A stretch of 64,000 bases of DNA from Cryptomeria japonica (lineage: Eukaryota; Streptophyta; Pinopsida; Cupressales; Cupressaceae): contig NC_081412.1 of the NCBI RefSeq assembly GCF_030272615.1, positions 102,038,796 to 102,102,795 of the forward strand, written 5' to 3'. Shown piece by piece: positions 11,075 through 22,800 of this stretch (the stretch's first letter is position 1; every line of letters begins with the position of its first letter). Made by a program: the position numbers and the translations under genes. The notes below the pieces were generated by a model, which saw nothing but the letters and a program-made list of their open reading frames with translations, searched no databases and was not told the origin of the DNA.

Positions 11075-12070
11075 ATGGAAAATTTGAGAAAGCAATTGGA
11101 AAGAGCTCTTTCAGACTATGATGCAAAAAAAGTAAAGAATATCAAACTTGAGGATGATCTAAAGGCTACACATGATATTATTCAAGGACTTCAAGAAAAT
11201 TTCACTATAGCAAGGAATAAAAGAAGAGAACTTTGTGAAAAGATGCAGAATAATGAAGATGAAAAGGAAACTCTTAATGATCTGGTAAACCAACTAAGAC
11301 AAGATAATTGTACAATGAAGAATGAGATGCAAGATATGACTATGAAATTTTGTAAAGAAATTGAAGATAGAAAGAAGAATGAAGATGATTTGGCTAGAAG
11401 ACTAAATGATGCTATAAATGAAAACACAAGACTTGGTCATGAAAATGATATGTTAAAGATAGATTTGATGCATACACAAAATTACAGAACTGAACTCATG
11501 AGACAGAAAGAAATGTTGGAGAATGAACTAACTACTACAAATCAACACAAGGAGAAATTCAAGAAAAGTTCAGAAGAACTTGTTGACATGCTGAAGAATC
11601 AGAAACCTAATGGTGATACAAATGGCCTTGGCTTTGAAATTGGTGAAAGCTTCGGTACTGCAAACAATCATGATCATAGTAAACCAGTAAGACAACCTAA
11701 TGCTTACAAATTCAATGGGAAATGCTTTAACTATAACAAGTATGGTCATAGAGAAAATCAATGTAGATCTAGAAATTATCAGAACACAAATACACCCACC
11801 GGTCAATGTTCTAAATGCAACAAAATTGGTCATGATTCAGAAAACTGTAGAATGAATGTAAGATGTTATGTTTGTGGAAGATTTGGACACTTATCTAATC
11901 AATGTAGAACACATACCAGCATAGGATATGGGAAAGCTATTCAGAAAAACAATGTGACTTGTTATGCTTGTAACAAAATTGGACATATTGCAAAATTTTG
12001 TAGAAGCAAGACACCACCGGCAAATAACAAAGGTCCTAGTTTGAAAGGTAAAGAAAAGTTGAAGAGGTAA
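11075..12070 (+). CDS. Gag-like coiled-coil protein with four zinc knuckles (element A)
   Basis: 331 codons from ATG 11075, the first ATG after the primer site and the start of similarity with copy C. Residues 1-180 are a heptad-like, highly charged coiled coil (MENLRKQLERALSDYDAKKV and following). Four CCHC knuckles follow near residues 220-300: CFNYNKYGHRENQC, CSKCNKIGHDSENC, CYVCGRFGHLSNQC and CYACNKIGHIAKFC. The first has lost its second cysteine to tyrosine; copy C keeps it. The C-terminus is basic. Zinc knuckles bind RNA in Gag, but the long coiled coil instead of a classic copia capsid is unusual. The frame is intact, which is notable beside its decayed neighbours. Confidence 0.75.
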   Translation: MENLRKQLERALSDYDAKKVKNIKLEDDLKATHDIIQGLQENFTIARNKRRELCEKMQNNEDEKETLNDLVNQLRQDNCTMKNEMQDMTMKFCKEIEDRKKNEDDLARRLNDAINENTRLGHENDMLKIDLMHTQNYRTELMRQKEMLENELTTTNQHKEKFKKSSEELVDMLKNQKPNGDTNGLGFEIGESFGTANNHDHSKPVRQPNAYKFNGKCFNYNKYGHRENQCRSRNYQNTNTPTGQCSKCNKIGHDSENCRMNVRCYVCGRFGHLSNQCRTHTSIGYGKAIQKNNVTCYACNKIGHIAKFCRSKTPPANNKGPSLKGKEKLKR

Positions 12071-12491
12071 AGCAAGAATTCTCAAAACAATGGATCAGAA
12101 ATTTAGATTAGAATGTTGATGGGAATACTCCTCCACCAATAGAATAGAGTAACACTCCACCGGCAGGAGACTCTTCATCTAACTAAAGGAAAATCCTTTG
12201 GGGGTTTAGCAACAAACTGAAAAAACATGCTAACTTACCCTCGGTTGATGGTGAGAAGTTGAAATTACTTCTTTACTGGCAGATGAGTTAAGTTGTGACT
12301 TAACTGGCAAGCATTAAACATGGTAGTTGGAGAAATAACATTATAAAGCAAGTCTTTTGGCTCCTTTTTCTCTCACTGAGCATTCAAATCTTTGAGAGTG
12401 CGAAAATTCCTGAGCAAAGGCATCCTTAGCGAAGAAGTGAAGCAGTTCATCCAAGCATTCATCCTAAAGGTAGAATGAGGTATTTATAACT
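12071..12491 (+). other. Spacer between gag and ORF2 with TATA-like box
   Basis: Non-coding, 421 bp. TTATAAAGCA at 12341-12350 lies about 150 bp before the ORF2 ATG. Similar TATA-like boxes precede ORF2 in copies C and D. Sequence after the box (gagcattcaaatctttgagag) resembles copy C after its box, so the block is inherited. Confidence 0.45.
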
Positions 12492-13679
12492 ATGGCTTCC
12501 TCATCCACTCTTGAATTTATTGCAAACCCTACTATGATTGAAGTAATCAAGCGCCCTAGACCTGTATTCAAGCTTGTTCCTGAAATTGCGAAGAAAGATG
12601 ATACCATGGGAGCATTTTCTCAAATTCCTAAGGGAGTAGTATATGTTGAAGACCCTAGGATATACATACATTGTCATATCGAGGAATTAGGAGATGATGA
12701 AATCAAGAACATGTATAGGACTATGATTTGTGATAAATCTAGAAATATCAAATCGGAACATAAGATAGTGGAAACCCTAGGTTTTACTGAAATCCTTAGT
12801 GTCCCGGATTTTCCCAAGGATATTATACGGATTGTGCTAAGAAGAGTTCATGGTAAATTCTTTTGGTTGGATTCAATCCATAAGATCACCAAAGAAACAG
12901 TAAAGGCAGTAACAGGGTTACCTTCCACCGGTAGCAGGCCTGACAAAACTAAAAAGGTCTCTAATGACACAGTAATGGACCTAACCGGCGCAACATTTGA
13001 CAAAAGGTCTCTAAGGGTAAATGATGTGAAGGATATCAATGTCAGGTTTGTCAGTAGGATTTTAGGCTACAAGGCTACACATGCAAATAGGTTAAACTCA
13101 GTATCAAGCCTATGTATCAAAAGTGCATATGATATGGTTAACAACAATGCTAGAATAGATGTGTGTGAATGGCTCAAAGATGAATTAATAGACAATCTGA
13201 AGAAGAGAAAGGGAGATAAGAAAGGAACCTTTAGATTTGGAAATTTACTTGTATGTTTAATGTTGTATATTACTAAGCAAGTACCTCGTATTAGTAGGAG
13301 AGATTTTGGTTTTGACATACCGGTAGGAAAGCAACTTTTGGATACACTAAACAACATGGGAGATAACAGGGAGAAAAACATAAATGAACATTTTCAGGCA
13401 CTAAAAGCTCAAATGAAGACTAGAATAAGACTGTCATAGGCAATTGTGGATAAATATCAAAAGGAAATATGTTTTGTAATTAAGAAAGATGAAATCTGGA
13501 TGGAGATAGTTGTCCCTAGGACTATCTGGGTAACTGAAATGGGCTATGAAATAGATGATAACATCATAGAAACTTATGCAAAAGCCCTCCTTGAAGCACC
13601 AAAAGAACCCACTGTGAAAGTCTTTGAAAATGCAAAAAAGGATATTTTCACTAAGCCTTTAGAAAAGGATATTTTTTAG
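12492..13679 (+). pseudogene. ORF2 accessory protein, truncated and fused to copia RNase H tail
   Basis: ATG at 12492; open to TAG 13437-13439, then open in the same frame to 13679. No named family was recognised with confidence. Residues ~45-300 look globular and are shared with copies C (25495) and D (19808). Conserved blocks are DPRIYIHCHIEELG, HKIVETLGF, IVLRRVHGKFFWLDS, ITKETVKAVTGLP, ILGYKATHAN, CEWLKDELIDNLKK and GNLLVCLMLY. The pattern 'T.E.V.AVTGLP' and the helix-rich layout recall plant-mobile-domain-like proteins, which is only a hypothesis. From about 13642 the frame enters the C-terminal end of copia RNase H (FTKPLEKDIF), so the ORF2 C-terminal half is missing. Copy C shows what was lost: a basic linker and a coiled-coil tail. 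Confidence 0.65.
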
Positions 13680-14128
13680 AATTTAAGACAAAGGTTGGGT
13701 GTCTTGCCCTTCTCTTTTGTCCACTAATCCATCAACCAAATTTTTGGTTTCAGGGGGAGCATATGGTTTTCATCTTTGTTTTCCTGAAACCTCATACTTC
13801 TTCCCATTATCATTGATGTCAAAGGGGGAGATGAGGACAATAATTATTTGTGAGTGTAGTAGTTGAAAGGTGAAGTTGTGTTTAATATGTAGAAATTATA
13901 AGATGTGTATAGGATGTGTTTGACAATGTTTGTGCAAAGTTGTAGAATTATAGAGATTATAGTTGATAATGCAGACATAAAGAGTAAAGTGACGACAGTG
14001 GATGCTAATACAGAGACTAAGCATGTAGTTTGAGATCATGAAATGATCCTTGTGAACATATAGTGTATTTAGATAGGGGGTAACTTGCTATTACTGTAGG
14101 TGTTGACATCAATGCCAAAGGGGGTGTT
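13680..14128 (+). other. 3' UTR copied from copia pol element
   Basis: Nearly identical to 9310-9758. The purine tract caaagggggtgtt directly precedes LTR B. No gene seen. Confidence 0.7.
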
Positions 14129-15400
14129 TGTTGGCATGTGTTTTTCATTGATGTCAAATGGTGAGTTTGGTTGTCAGACCTTTGTCATTCACTTGAACAG
14201 TTGATTTGAAATCATTTGAATATGAAATTGTCTAAGCTATTGTATAACAAAGTAGATCCTAAAAAGGATGTATTCTCATCAATTATAGAAAAAATTAACT
14301 CAAGTTGACAAATTTGTGCATTGACACTAGATCAAGACTATCATAGTTGTCAATTAAGTCTCAATAATAGGTTGAGTTAAAGATTTATAAGCAGTGACAA
14401 AGTGCATAGCTTGTATCAATGATAAGAAGGTAGCTGGTGTCTAATGTTTAAGGGTTTGCAATAATGTTTTAAAGTTTTATCTTTGTGGAAATAGGAACTT
14501 TGTTCACAACAACAGGTAAATAAATGCATTAAATAGCATAACATTAGATACTAATCTTATTACCAGTTTAAATAACTTCTAAGGTTATATTTGTGTTTGT
14601 TGTTCATGTTGGCAAATGCACACTCCAATGAGAAATTGTAGGTGATTGAAGGTATTGTCATTGATGGCAACCTTACAATCATGTGATACCAGCAAGCAGA
14701 CACAGGCACCGGCACTGGCAGACTCTACACCGGCATACAGATCACCGCCACCAAAAGAAAGATTACTGGCACCCTGGCCGACAAGAATTTTGTATAAATA
14801 TATTTTGTAATTAATTGTAAAATATTTTGTAAGCTGACTTGGTGGATTGTAATATGACTCATATATGTATGAGATCATTGTAGATCATTTAGGGAGAGAG
14901 ATGAAAGGATAAATACAGACCTAATATGCGAATTGTAAGGCAGATATAGGATAAGGGTTTATGTATGTAGCAGAGATTAAACCGGTACTAAATCTAGCAT
15001 AGTAGATGTTGAGCTGAAGAAGTACAAGACATTGGATTTGTATAATCTATTTGTAACTCAGTGTGACTTCTTTGTAATTGAGCAGTGAGCTCTAGGCACT
15101 TGGCCTTTCTGCATGTGCAGGCCTCTATTGTAAACAGTAATATTCTCTTATTGGCTAGTAAGCGAATATTGTGGGTCACAAATCCCACCGAGGTTTTCTC
15201 CACACCGGGTTTCCTCGTTAAAATATTTTTTTATGGTGTGTCTCTTATGTTGTGGTTTCTATACTTATTTACTGCATTATTTTTGGTTTACCGGTATACA
15301 GTTTTGATATGCTTTTCATGTTATAAGTTAAGAAAATTATTATACTAGTCAAATACTGATTCACCCTCCCCCTCTCTCAGTATCTTTGGGAATCCTAACA
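14129..15400 (+). repeat. LTR B (copia type, 1,272 bp)
   Basis: Starts TGTTGGCATG and ends CCTAACA. TATAAATA at 14793-14800. It pairs with LTR A; differences include a short insertion after the TATA region (ttaattgtaaaatatttt near 14812). Confidence 0.9.
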
Positions 15401-15594
15401 GTTAAATCCTTAATATGCATGGGTTTGATCAGTTTTTGAATACCAATGGATATTTATTGTGACACAAATTTGATGGGTAGTTACCAGTCTATCCTGTATA
15501 ACAAATTATTGTCAACTATTTTTGCAGAGATGGTCTTTATTTTTTTAGAAGACAAGAAACTTTGACTTGACTATTAGATCGATGATGTGATGAG
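15401..15594. other. Unassigned 190 bp between LTR B and LTR C fragment
   Basis: AT-rich, no ORF and no recognised repeat. It may be the remaining 5' part of LTR C or flanking DNA in which the copia tandem inserted. Confidence 0.3.
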
Positions 15595-16380
15595 GATCAT
15601 GTAAGCATTCTACACTCTAATGAGAATAGTTGATGTTGTCATTGATGGCAACTAACTGGCAACCAACTGGCAATAGGTTTCTACATGCACCGGCAAACAC
15701 CAACACTGGTAGGCACTTACACCGGTATTCAGATTACATCAGCAACAAAGCATACCGGCACTCTAGCCGACATGGGATGAACTTTTTTTTATTGTAATAT
15801 AATTATCTTTTGTAAGTCAACTTGGTGTATTGTAAAAGACTCATATATGTATGAGATCTTATAGATCATTTTGGGATAATGAAAGGTAGAATAGAGATTT
15901 ATGGTAGAAGATAATTGTTTAGTGGTTGCGAAGGTTTTTTGTTAAGGTATCTATCTGAGCTTAAACCAGTACTGAACCTAGTATTAGAGATGTTGTTTTG
16001 AGAAGTACATTGTATTGGATTTAATTATCCATTTTGTAGTTAGTGAGACTCTTCATTGAGCAGTGAGCTCTAGGCTGTTGGCCTCCCTGCATGTGCAGGA
16101 CCCTATTGTAAGTAGTATTTATTCATTGGCCAGTGAGTAAATATTGTGGGTCACAAATCCCATCGAGGTTTTTCCCACACTAGGTTTTCTCATTAAAATA
16201 TCTTGTGTTATGGTGTGTTTCTATGTTGTCTTTGTTATTTGTGTTTAATGCATTTATTCTTATTTACCGATACATTGTTTTGGGTTGAAAAGTTATAAAT
16301 AAGTTTAAATATTCATTCAACTGGTTAGACACTGATTTACCCCCCTCTTAGTGTCTTTGGGACTGTCATTGAATCTAACA
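15595..16380 (+). repeat. LTR C, 5'-truncated
   Basis: Aligns with the 3' two-thirds of LTR A: 'ctctaatgaga', 'attgtcattgatggcaac' equivalents, 'attgagcagtgagctctagg', 'attgtgggtcacaaatccca', ending ATCTAACA before a primer site. More diverged than A versus B, so this is an older copy. Confidence 0.75.
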
Positions 16381-16382
16381 AT

Positions 16383-16394
16383 TGGTATCAGAGC
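16383..16394 (+). promoter_or_regulatory. Primer binding site of element C
   Basis: TGGTATCAGAGC just inside LTR C. Confidence 0.9.
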
Positions 16395-16451
16395 CCAATC
16401 CTCTATTTGCAAAAGCCTAATAGCTTGAGGAAGATTCTTAAACCGGTACAA

Positions 16452-16918
16452 ATGGAGAACTTAAGAAAACAGTTGGAAAGAGCTCTTGAATATTTTGATG
16501 CAGAAAAATTGAAGAATATCAAACTTGAAGATGATCTGAGGACTGCTAAGGAATTTATTTGGACTTTAGGAGAATGTGGTTATAGCACAAAATAAGAGAA
16601 AGGAACTTCATGAGAAAATGCAGAATGATGATGATCAAAAGGAAACTCTTAGAGACATTGCAAATAAGTTAAGGCAACAGAACAATAATATGAAAAATGA
16701 AATGCAAGATATGACTATAAGGTTATGTAAGGATATTGAAGATAGGAAGAAGAATGAAGAGGACCTGACTAGGAGACTTAATGATGCAGGAAATGAAAAT
16801 CTGAGACTCAGTCATGAAATTGATATGCTAAAGACAAATTTGATTCACATGCAACATGATAAAGATGAGCTTGTGAGACAAGTTGGAATTCTGGAAAATG
16901 AGTTGATCACTCCAAATG
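16452..16918 (+). pseudogene. gag of element C, 5' part
   Basis: Starts MENLRKQLERALEYFDAEKL, matching the gag at 11075. A two-base deletion near 16560 and a TAG at about 16567 break the frame; the downstream part (IAQNKRKELHEKMQND) continues the same coiled coil. Interrupted at 16918 by element D. Remaining part at 24564-25123. Confidence 0.8.
16914..16918. repeat. Target site duplication AAATG (left) of element D
   Basis: AAATG directly before TGTTGG; the same five bases follow the 3' LTR at 24559-24563. Joining across the insertion restores similarity to element A gag. Confidence 0.9.
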
Positions 16919-18034
16919 TGTTGGCATTTTTTATGTTTATGTTGTGATTCTTATTGATGGACACACACTTGCATTGAGATCCCCTTTATATGTATGAGCT
17001 AGAGCTCAACCGGTATCTGCTCCAACCGGTATGTTCTATTCTAGTCTTTAGACTATTGGTGATTTTGCAGAATGTGTTTCCTGGTCTGAAGCGGCATGTT
17101 GACCCCAAGCAGTTCGTAGATCTCAAGCGGTATGAGGGAGAAAAGTGGCATAACACATTCTTACCAGTCTTCATTTTTGGCAAACTGGCAACCGGTATTT
17201 TGTATGAACCGATAATACTCTATGATGAGTTATCAATCCACCGATTGTTCGACAGTGTCGACACACTGACGGCTCTTTTTGTGTCATGTTACTAAGTATG
17301 TCTAGATTCATTGAACCTAGGAAATTGAAATGTAATCCTATTGGACCGACATGAAATCAGACTCCTTTAAAAGGACATCATGTATAGGGTTTTAGGTTGT
17401 TGTTGAAAGGGTTTATGTTATGACTAGAGTTTAAGGTGGTTGAGGAGTTGAAAAGAATATGAATGTGTAGAAGACTGAATTAATGTAGAAGTGCATTAAG
17501 AAAAAGCTATCAAGATCTAACTGAGCAGTCTGTGCTATTAGATAGATCAAACACTTGTTGATTACTCACATCTTTGACAAGTTTGTAGCCCTTAACTAGG
17601 TAGGCCCAAAAGCCTTTTGTAAAATCCTCTAACAAGGTGGTTCACCTCTGTGAATCTAAAATCCTCTAGCAAGGTAGTCCTTGATCGGACTTATCTCCTA
17701 ACAAAGATTGAGATCCCTAACAGGATCTGTTCTGGTGAAGAACAATGTAAGACCTTAACCGGTCTGACCTTAATTGGTCTGGTTTCTATTCTGCAGATAG
17801 TAACTTGTGAGTTCCATCTCACCATGGTTTTTCCCATTTGGGTTTCCATGTCAAATATCTTGTGTTATGGTTGTATTGCTTTTGTGGGTGAACATTTTAT
17901 TTACATTTTGGTTTGCATGTGTGATAATCGGTCTGTCTGTTAAACTGTTTTACCAGTTTATCTTTAGACTGTTTAAGTGTTTTAGTGCAATATTTTTTGG
18001 CATACTAATTCATCCCCCCTCTTAGTATTCATCA
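16919..18034 (+). repeat. 5' LTR of element D (1,116 bp)
   Basis: TGTTGG...ATTCATCA. Contains several ACCGGT motifs and repeated 'aatcctctaacaaggt' phrases near 17620-17670. CTTTAAAAGG at 17363-17372 is the best TATA-like candidate. Confidence 0.9.
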
Positions 18035-18036
18035 AT

Positions 18037-18048
18037 TGGTATCAGAGC
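18037..18048 (+). promoter_or_regulatory. Primer binding site of element D
   Basis: TGGTATCAGAGC two bases inside the 5' LTR. Confidence 0.95.
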
Positions 18049-18084
18049 CTACCTTTCTATAAGATAAACCACTTGGAAAGAGAT

Positions 18085-19359
18085 ATGGGGGAATACACCT
18101 TGAGGGAACTTACTCAATGGCTCACTCAGTCTGAGAAAACCTATGATGATCTTATGGTCAAATACAAGGCATCTCAAGCAAAAAGGAGAGAACATGTAGA
18201 AAAGTTGATGGAGCTATCTGAAAATAGTTCTACAGATGAAGCAGATATCAAAGCCATGATAGTAGAAGTAAATAAGTTGAATGATTCAAACTCTAATCTG
18301 AGAAAGGAGCTGGAAGGACTAACTATCTAGTTTAGTCAAGAGCTTGAGAACCAGAGGAAAGCTGAAGATTTGGTGAAGGATAGAGATCATGAGATCTCCA
18401 AGTTGAAACAAGAGATTAGTGCACTAACTGCTCGCCTTCATGAGAGTAGAATGGAAAAAGGATTACAAGATGAACTAAACATATCCATCTCTGAAAATGC
18501 AAGCCTAATGGAGACAAATACTGCTATTTCCAATGAACTCTCTGAGTCAAAGGAAATACTTGCTAAGTTCAACAAGAGCACTGTTAAGCTAGAGCAAAAG
18601 CTTGAGTCATATAGACCAGCAAAGAATACCAATGGACTTGGTTTGTCTAGTCATGAGGAATGAGAATTCTCAAGAACAAATGCTAAAACATCAAAGAAGC
18701 AACCAGCATTCAAAGGAAAAGGTAAGCCAAAATTCAAACCCATTTTCTTTAACTGTCTTAAAGAAGGACACACTGCCAATGTATGTAGGATCAAAGCCTA
18801 CAATAATTTTCCTTACTTTATTAACAATGTACCTAGATCCAATAAGTTCAATGGTCATTGTTATGCATGCAACAAGTTTGGGCATAGAGCATTTGAATGC
18901 AGGTCTATGATGAATAACACTGGAAGATATCCTCAAAGGACCCAAGGAGTTGGTCCTAAACCTTTTGTGAACCAGAACCACAATCGGTTTAATGTCTTCA
19001 ATCATCAGCCAAGAAGCAGTGGCCATCAAGCGGCAATCGGATGGAGAGAAAATTGTATGATCTGTCATGGTCATGGTCACACTGCTGCAATATGCAGAAG
19101 GAAGAATGGAAACATGAACAATGGACCTTGGAGAGCACCTAGATTGGTTTGCTATCACTGCAACAAACCGGGTCACATTGCAAGATTTTGCAAAAGCAAA
19201 AAGAGTGTATCTGATGATATATCGGTCACTCCAGAAGGAGAAATTGATGTTGAAATAGTTCAAGTGGACATGAACAAAACCTGGAGGAAGAAACTAACAA
19301 TGTTGGAAGAGGAACCGGTTTCTGCACCTAGTGTGGAAATATCAAAACTAGCAAACTAA
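18085..19359 (+). pseudogene. Gag-like coiled-coil protein with zinc knuckles (element D)
   Basis: One reading frame from ATG 18085 to TAA 19357-19359, broken by TAG at 18328-18330 and TGA at 18661-18663. Residues 1-190 are a charged coiled coil (LTQWLTQSEKTYDDLMVKYK and following). Zinc knuckles follow: an incomplete first one (NCLKEGHTANVC, its first cysteine apparently now phenylalanine), CYACNKFGHRAFEC, CMICHGHGHTAAIC and CYHCNKPGHIARFC. Architecture matches gag A and C, but identity is low outside the knuckles. The two stops look like simple decay. Confidence 0.8.
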
Positions 19360-19540
19360 GCTTCAAAAGGCTTAGGGGGAGAAAACGGCGAAATGTTTTC
19401 GAACCCCCAGTTTACACCAGTAAAAGACCTTAACCGATATGTGATACCTGTCGCTTGGCAGAAGACTGGAAATGGTAAAAAGGAAAATTAGGGTTTATGC
19501 CCTAATAGAGGAGCATTAATGGCAGTAGGTGAGAGACATG

Positions 19541-19550
19541 TATAAAAGCG
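19541..19550 (+). promoter_or_regulatory. TATA-like box upstream of ORF2 (element D)
   Basis: TATAAAAGCG, 267 bp before the ORF2 ATG. Comparable boxes lie at 12341 (A) and 25350 (C). Confidence 0.4.
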
Positions 19551-19807
19551 TTTTTCAAATCATTTCTCACTATATGTTTTTGAGCGAAGAAAAGTTTTTC
19601 AAAGAGCAGAGCGAAGAAAAGGCAATTTGAGCTAAGATTTCAAGAAATTGACAAATCATGAAGGAGATTCAAATTCAAATTGCAAACGGTCAAGTGGAGA
19701 ACACAAAGCAGTGATTCAGCAACTGACAGAGTGTGGAGTGAAGGAGAATCAGAAAGCCCTAAATTTGCATTTTAAAGGTATTTCTTGAGTTCTTAAAATA
19801 TTCTACA

Positions 19808-22800
19808 ATGGCTTCCGCATCTCATACCAGTTCTAGTGCATCCATTGAGTCTGAAAGTTTCATTCAAAGGAAGTCAAAGTATAATGCCCTATCACAAGTT
19901 CTGACTGGAGTGATAGTAGAAGAGGGAATTTCTGACTATATTGATTGCAAGATTGAAGACCTAGGGTCTCTAGCCATCCACTCCCAACTAGGTCTGTTTT
20001 GTGGAAAGGATAAGAAAATCAAACTGGAATATAGTATCTTAGAGAAGAAGAAACTCCATAATGTTGTATACTTTCTAGAAGACTTTACAGAGGATCATAT
20101 TAGGATCATTTTGAGCAGAGTCCATGGTGACAAGATGTACCTGGAGAGGATGCATGATATCACACCACAGGCAATTCATGCAATCACCGGTTTCTGCAAT
20201 ACAAGGGAAGTGTCAACCCTAAGGACAATAAGCAAAACAAAAATGTCAAGGCTCACCGGTTCAGTGAGCAATTCACGAGGCATGATAGTCAACACCATCA
20301 AGGATGATCTAGTTAAGTATGCCTGCATGGTGATGGGCTATCAAACATTCTCTACCAGCAAAATTAATTCTGTATCTGTTGCAGCGGTAAATGCTACTTA
20401 CTGGATGATTAAAGAGGATGCATCATTTGACCTGTGCACCGGTATGCAGAGGCAACTCCTATCTAATCTAAAGTCAATCAAATAGGATAATGCACTGAGA
20501 TTCAAGTTCGGACAACTATTGGTTGGGTTGTTCTTCTATTTCCAAGGCTACTTTCCTGGAGTAGGAGATGTCCAGTGGTCTCCTGACCAACCGATAACCA
20601 AGCAGATCAAGGAAAGCATTCAAACAATCGGAACCGATTACCCTGATGTGCTAAACAAGTATTTTGATGAGTTCAGATGGAAAATGAGTCAAAGGATGAG
20701 GATTTGAGATGACATCATCAAGAAATATGAAGATGACATTTGTTTCACCATCCAGGTGGACAAATGCTTAATGGAGGTTGTTGAGCGTAGAATGGAAGAA
20801 GTGGAGCCAATGGGCTATGAGGTGATGTACAATATGTTGTAAGGGTATGCCTCAACCCTTATTACCTCACCTCTTGATCCTAAGGCAAAGAGGACCGGAA
20901 CCTATCTAGAAAGGATTGCACTAGTTGAGGAACCCTCTGTTAAGAAAGGAAAAGAACCAGCAACAAAGAAGGAAAAGGCAGTGCCTGCAGCATCGACACT
21001 GGCTACTACTGCAACTCCAAGAGTGACCAAGCGGTCACCTGTAAAGAAGAAACCAGATGTGGCACCGGCAAAAGTCTTTGAAAGAAAAAAGGAAGACTAA
21101 GTCAAATGAACCAGACTCTGAAGAGACTGTGTCAAAGGAGATGCCAAAGAAGGCCAGACAGACGAAGAAGATGAAGAAGAATCAACCGACAATGTCTACA
21201 CTGGTAACTATTGATATCTCCTCATATAAAACTTTAACACATTGTCAAAGAACAATAAAGAATATTAGGAGAAAATTACTTCATGACTTAGTAGATTATT
21301 ATGATGATTTTAGTGATGAGGAGAAAGAAGATGTACTACAGAAGATTATTATTTATTTGTGTAAGAATGACCGGTCGCCATCAGAGATTAAATCTCAGAC
21401 ACCGGATTCCTTATATAAGGCATTAGATAATAAATGGTGCATTGCCATAGAAAAAGAATAGGAGATTAGGTAGAAAGTCTTTGCAGAGTACTTTCCCGAC
21501 CTCTCAAACTCAGAATTATTTGATGTTTTGGACCAAAACTCTTCTTCACAAGGAGAAGAAGACTCTGGCTGTTAGAGGGAAGAGTTGATGATGTTGAAAA
21601 AGACACTCATCAGTATATGGATCATGCTATCCATGCTCACAAAGCACGTATGGCCAACCTGCAAGCAGAAAAAGAACCAGTTATATCCAAATCGGATGAA
21701 TTTTTTGATGAAGAAGGAAACCTGATTGAAGAACCAATCGACACTATTGATGTCGATGCCCTAGATGTAGAAGATGTCACTTAGGGCATACCTTCTGAGG
21801 GAACAGGATAGGTGCAACAGGCCGAACAGGGCAGTGAGCAAGCTGAGGACAGATAGGAAGCGGCTAAGGAATAGGCAGAGAAGAAGAAGAGGGATGAAGA
21901 TGAGAAAAAGTGGAAAGAGGAAGAGAAGAGAAAAGAGGAAGAGGAGAAAAGAAAAGATGAAGAGAAAAAGAAGCAAGAAGATGAGAGGAAAAAGAAAGAA
22001 GAAGAGGATAAGGAAGAAAAGAAGAAGAAGGAAGAGGAAAAGAAGAAGAAGGAAGAGGAAGATAAAGAAAAGGAAAAGCGGAAGGAAGAAGAAAAGAAGA
22101 AGAAGGAAGAGGAAGAGAAAGAAGAGGTGAAGAGGAAGGAAGCTAAGAGGAAAAAGAAAGAAGAGGAAGAGAAGGAACAAGAAAAGAAGAAGGAAGAAGA
22201 AGACAAGGTAGTGAAGAAAAGCAAAGCAGAGAAAAAGAAAGTGGAAGAGGACAAGGCAGCACAAGCGGTGAAGAGCACACAGATGGAGACTCCGAAGGCA
22301 ACTGGGAGTCAAGCCAAATCAGCTGATATCACCAGTCCTATCGATCTCTAGTCTGCAAGTGAATCGGAGCTAATGCGGAGCATCAAGGTTTCTCAAAAGC
22401 ACCTTGAAATCATTCAAAGGAAAAAGGAGCAAGATATAATTCAAGTGGCTGTAGACACCCTTACCAGTTTGATCCCCAATACCAATCTTCCCAACACTGA
22501 ATCATCACTAGCAAAGCTTAAGCTACTATGTACAGTAGTGGATGATCAGGTGCAGAGCCTGGAAGAAGCAGTTGAGGCAAATGTCAAGAAAGAGCATAAA
22601 AAGGCTCTTAACATTGCTCTGGTGAAGAAGTTGAATGAACTCCAGTCTGAACTGCTGAAAGACCAAAAGGATATAAGGGACGCTTTGGATGAGGGAAATT
22701 TGCTACTAAGCAAAATCTATCAACCCCATCTATTCTATGATGATGTGCTAGCTCAAAAGCAAAAGCTTCAAACAGACTTACAGTCTTACTTGAGCACATT

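Larger units (their letters stand above)
9759..15400 (+). mobile_element. gag/ORF2 copia-type element A-B, lacking pol
   Basis: 5' LTR A 9759-11003, primer site 11006-11017, gag, ORF2, 3' UTR, purine tract, 3' LTR B 14129-15400. No protease, integrase or RT is encoded; only the last residues of copia RNase H are present, fused to ORF2 near 13642. LTRs A and B differ at several percent of positions by eye, so the element is not recent. It shares LTR A with the copia pol remnant upstream, so the whole 8060-15400 stretch is a tandem of two elements. The bases after LTR B are gttaa; the matching duplication at the far left cannot be checked because that end is lost. Confidence 0.8.

Noticed and set aside
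21761-22312. Leu/Phe-rich and Ser/Phe-rich minus-strand ORFs and an Arg/Lys-rich plus-strand ORF
   Set aside because: Shadows of the purine tract in ORF2; low-complexity in all frames.
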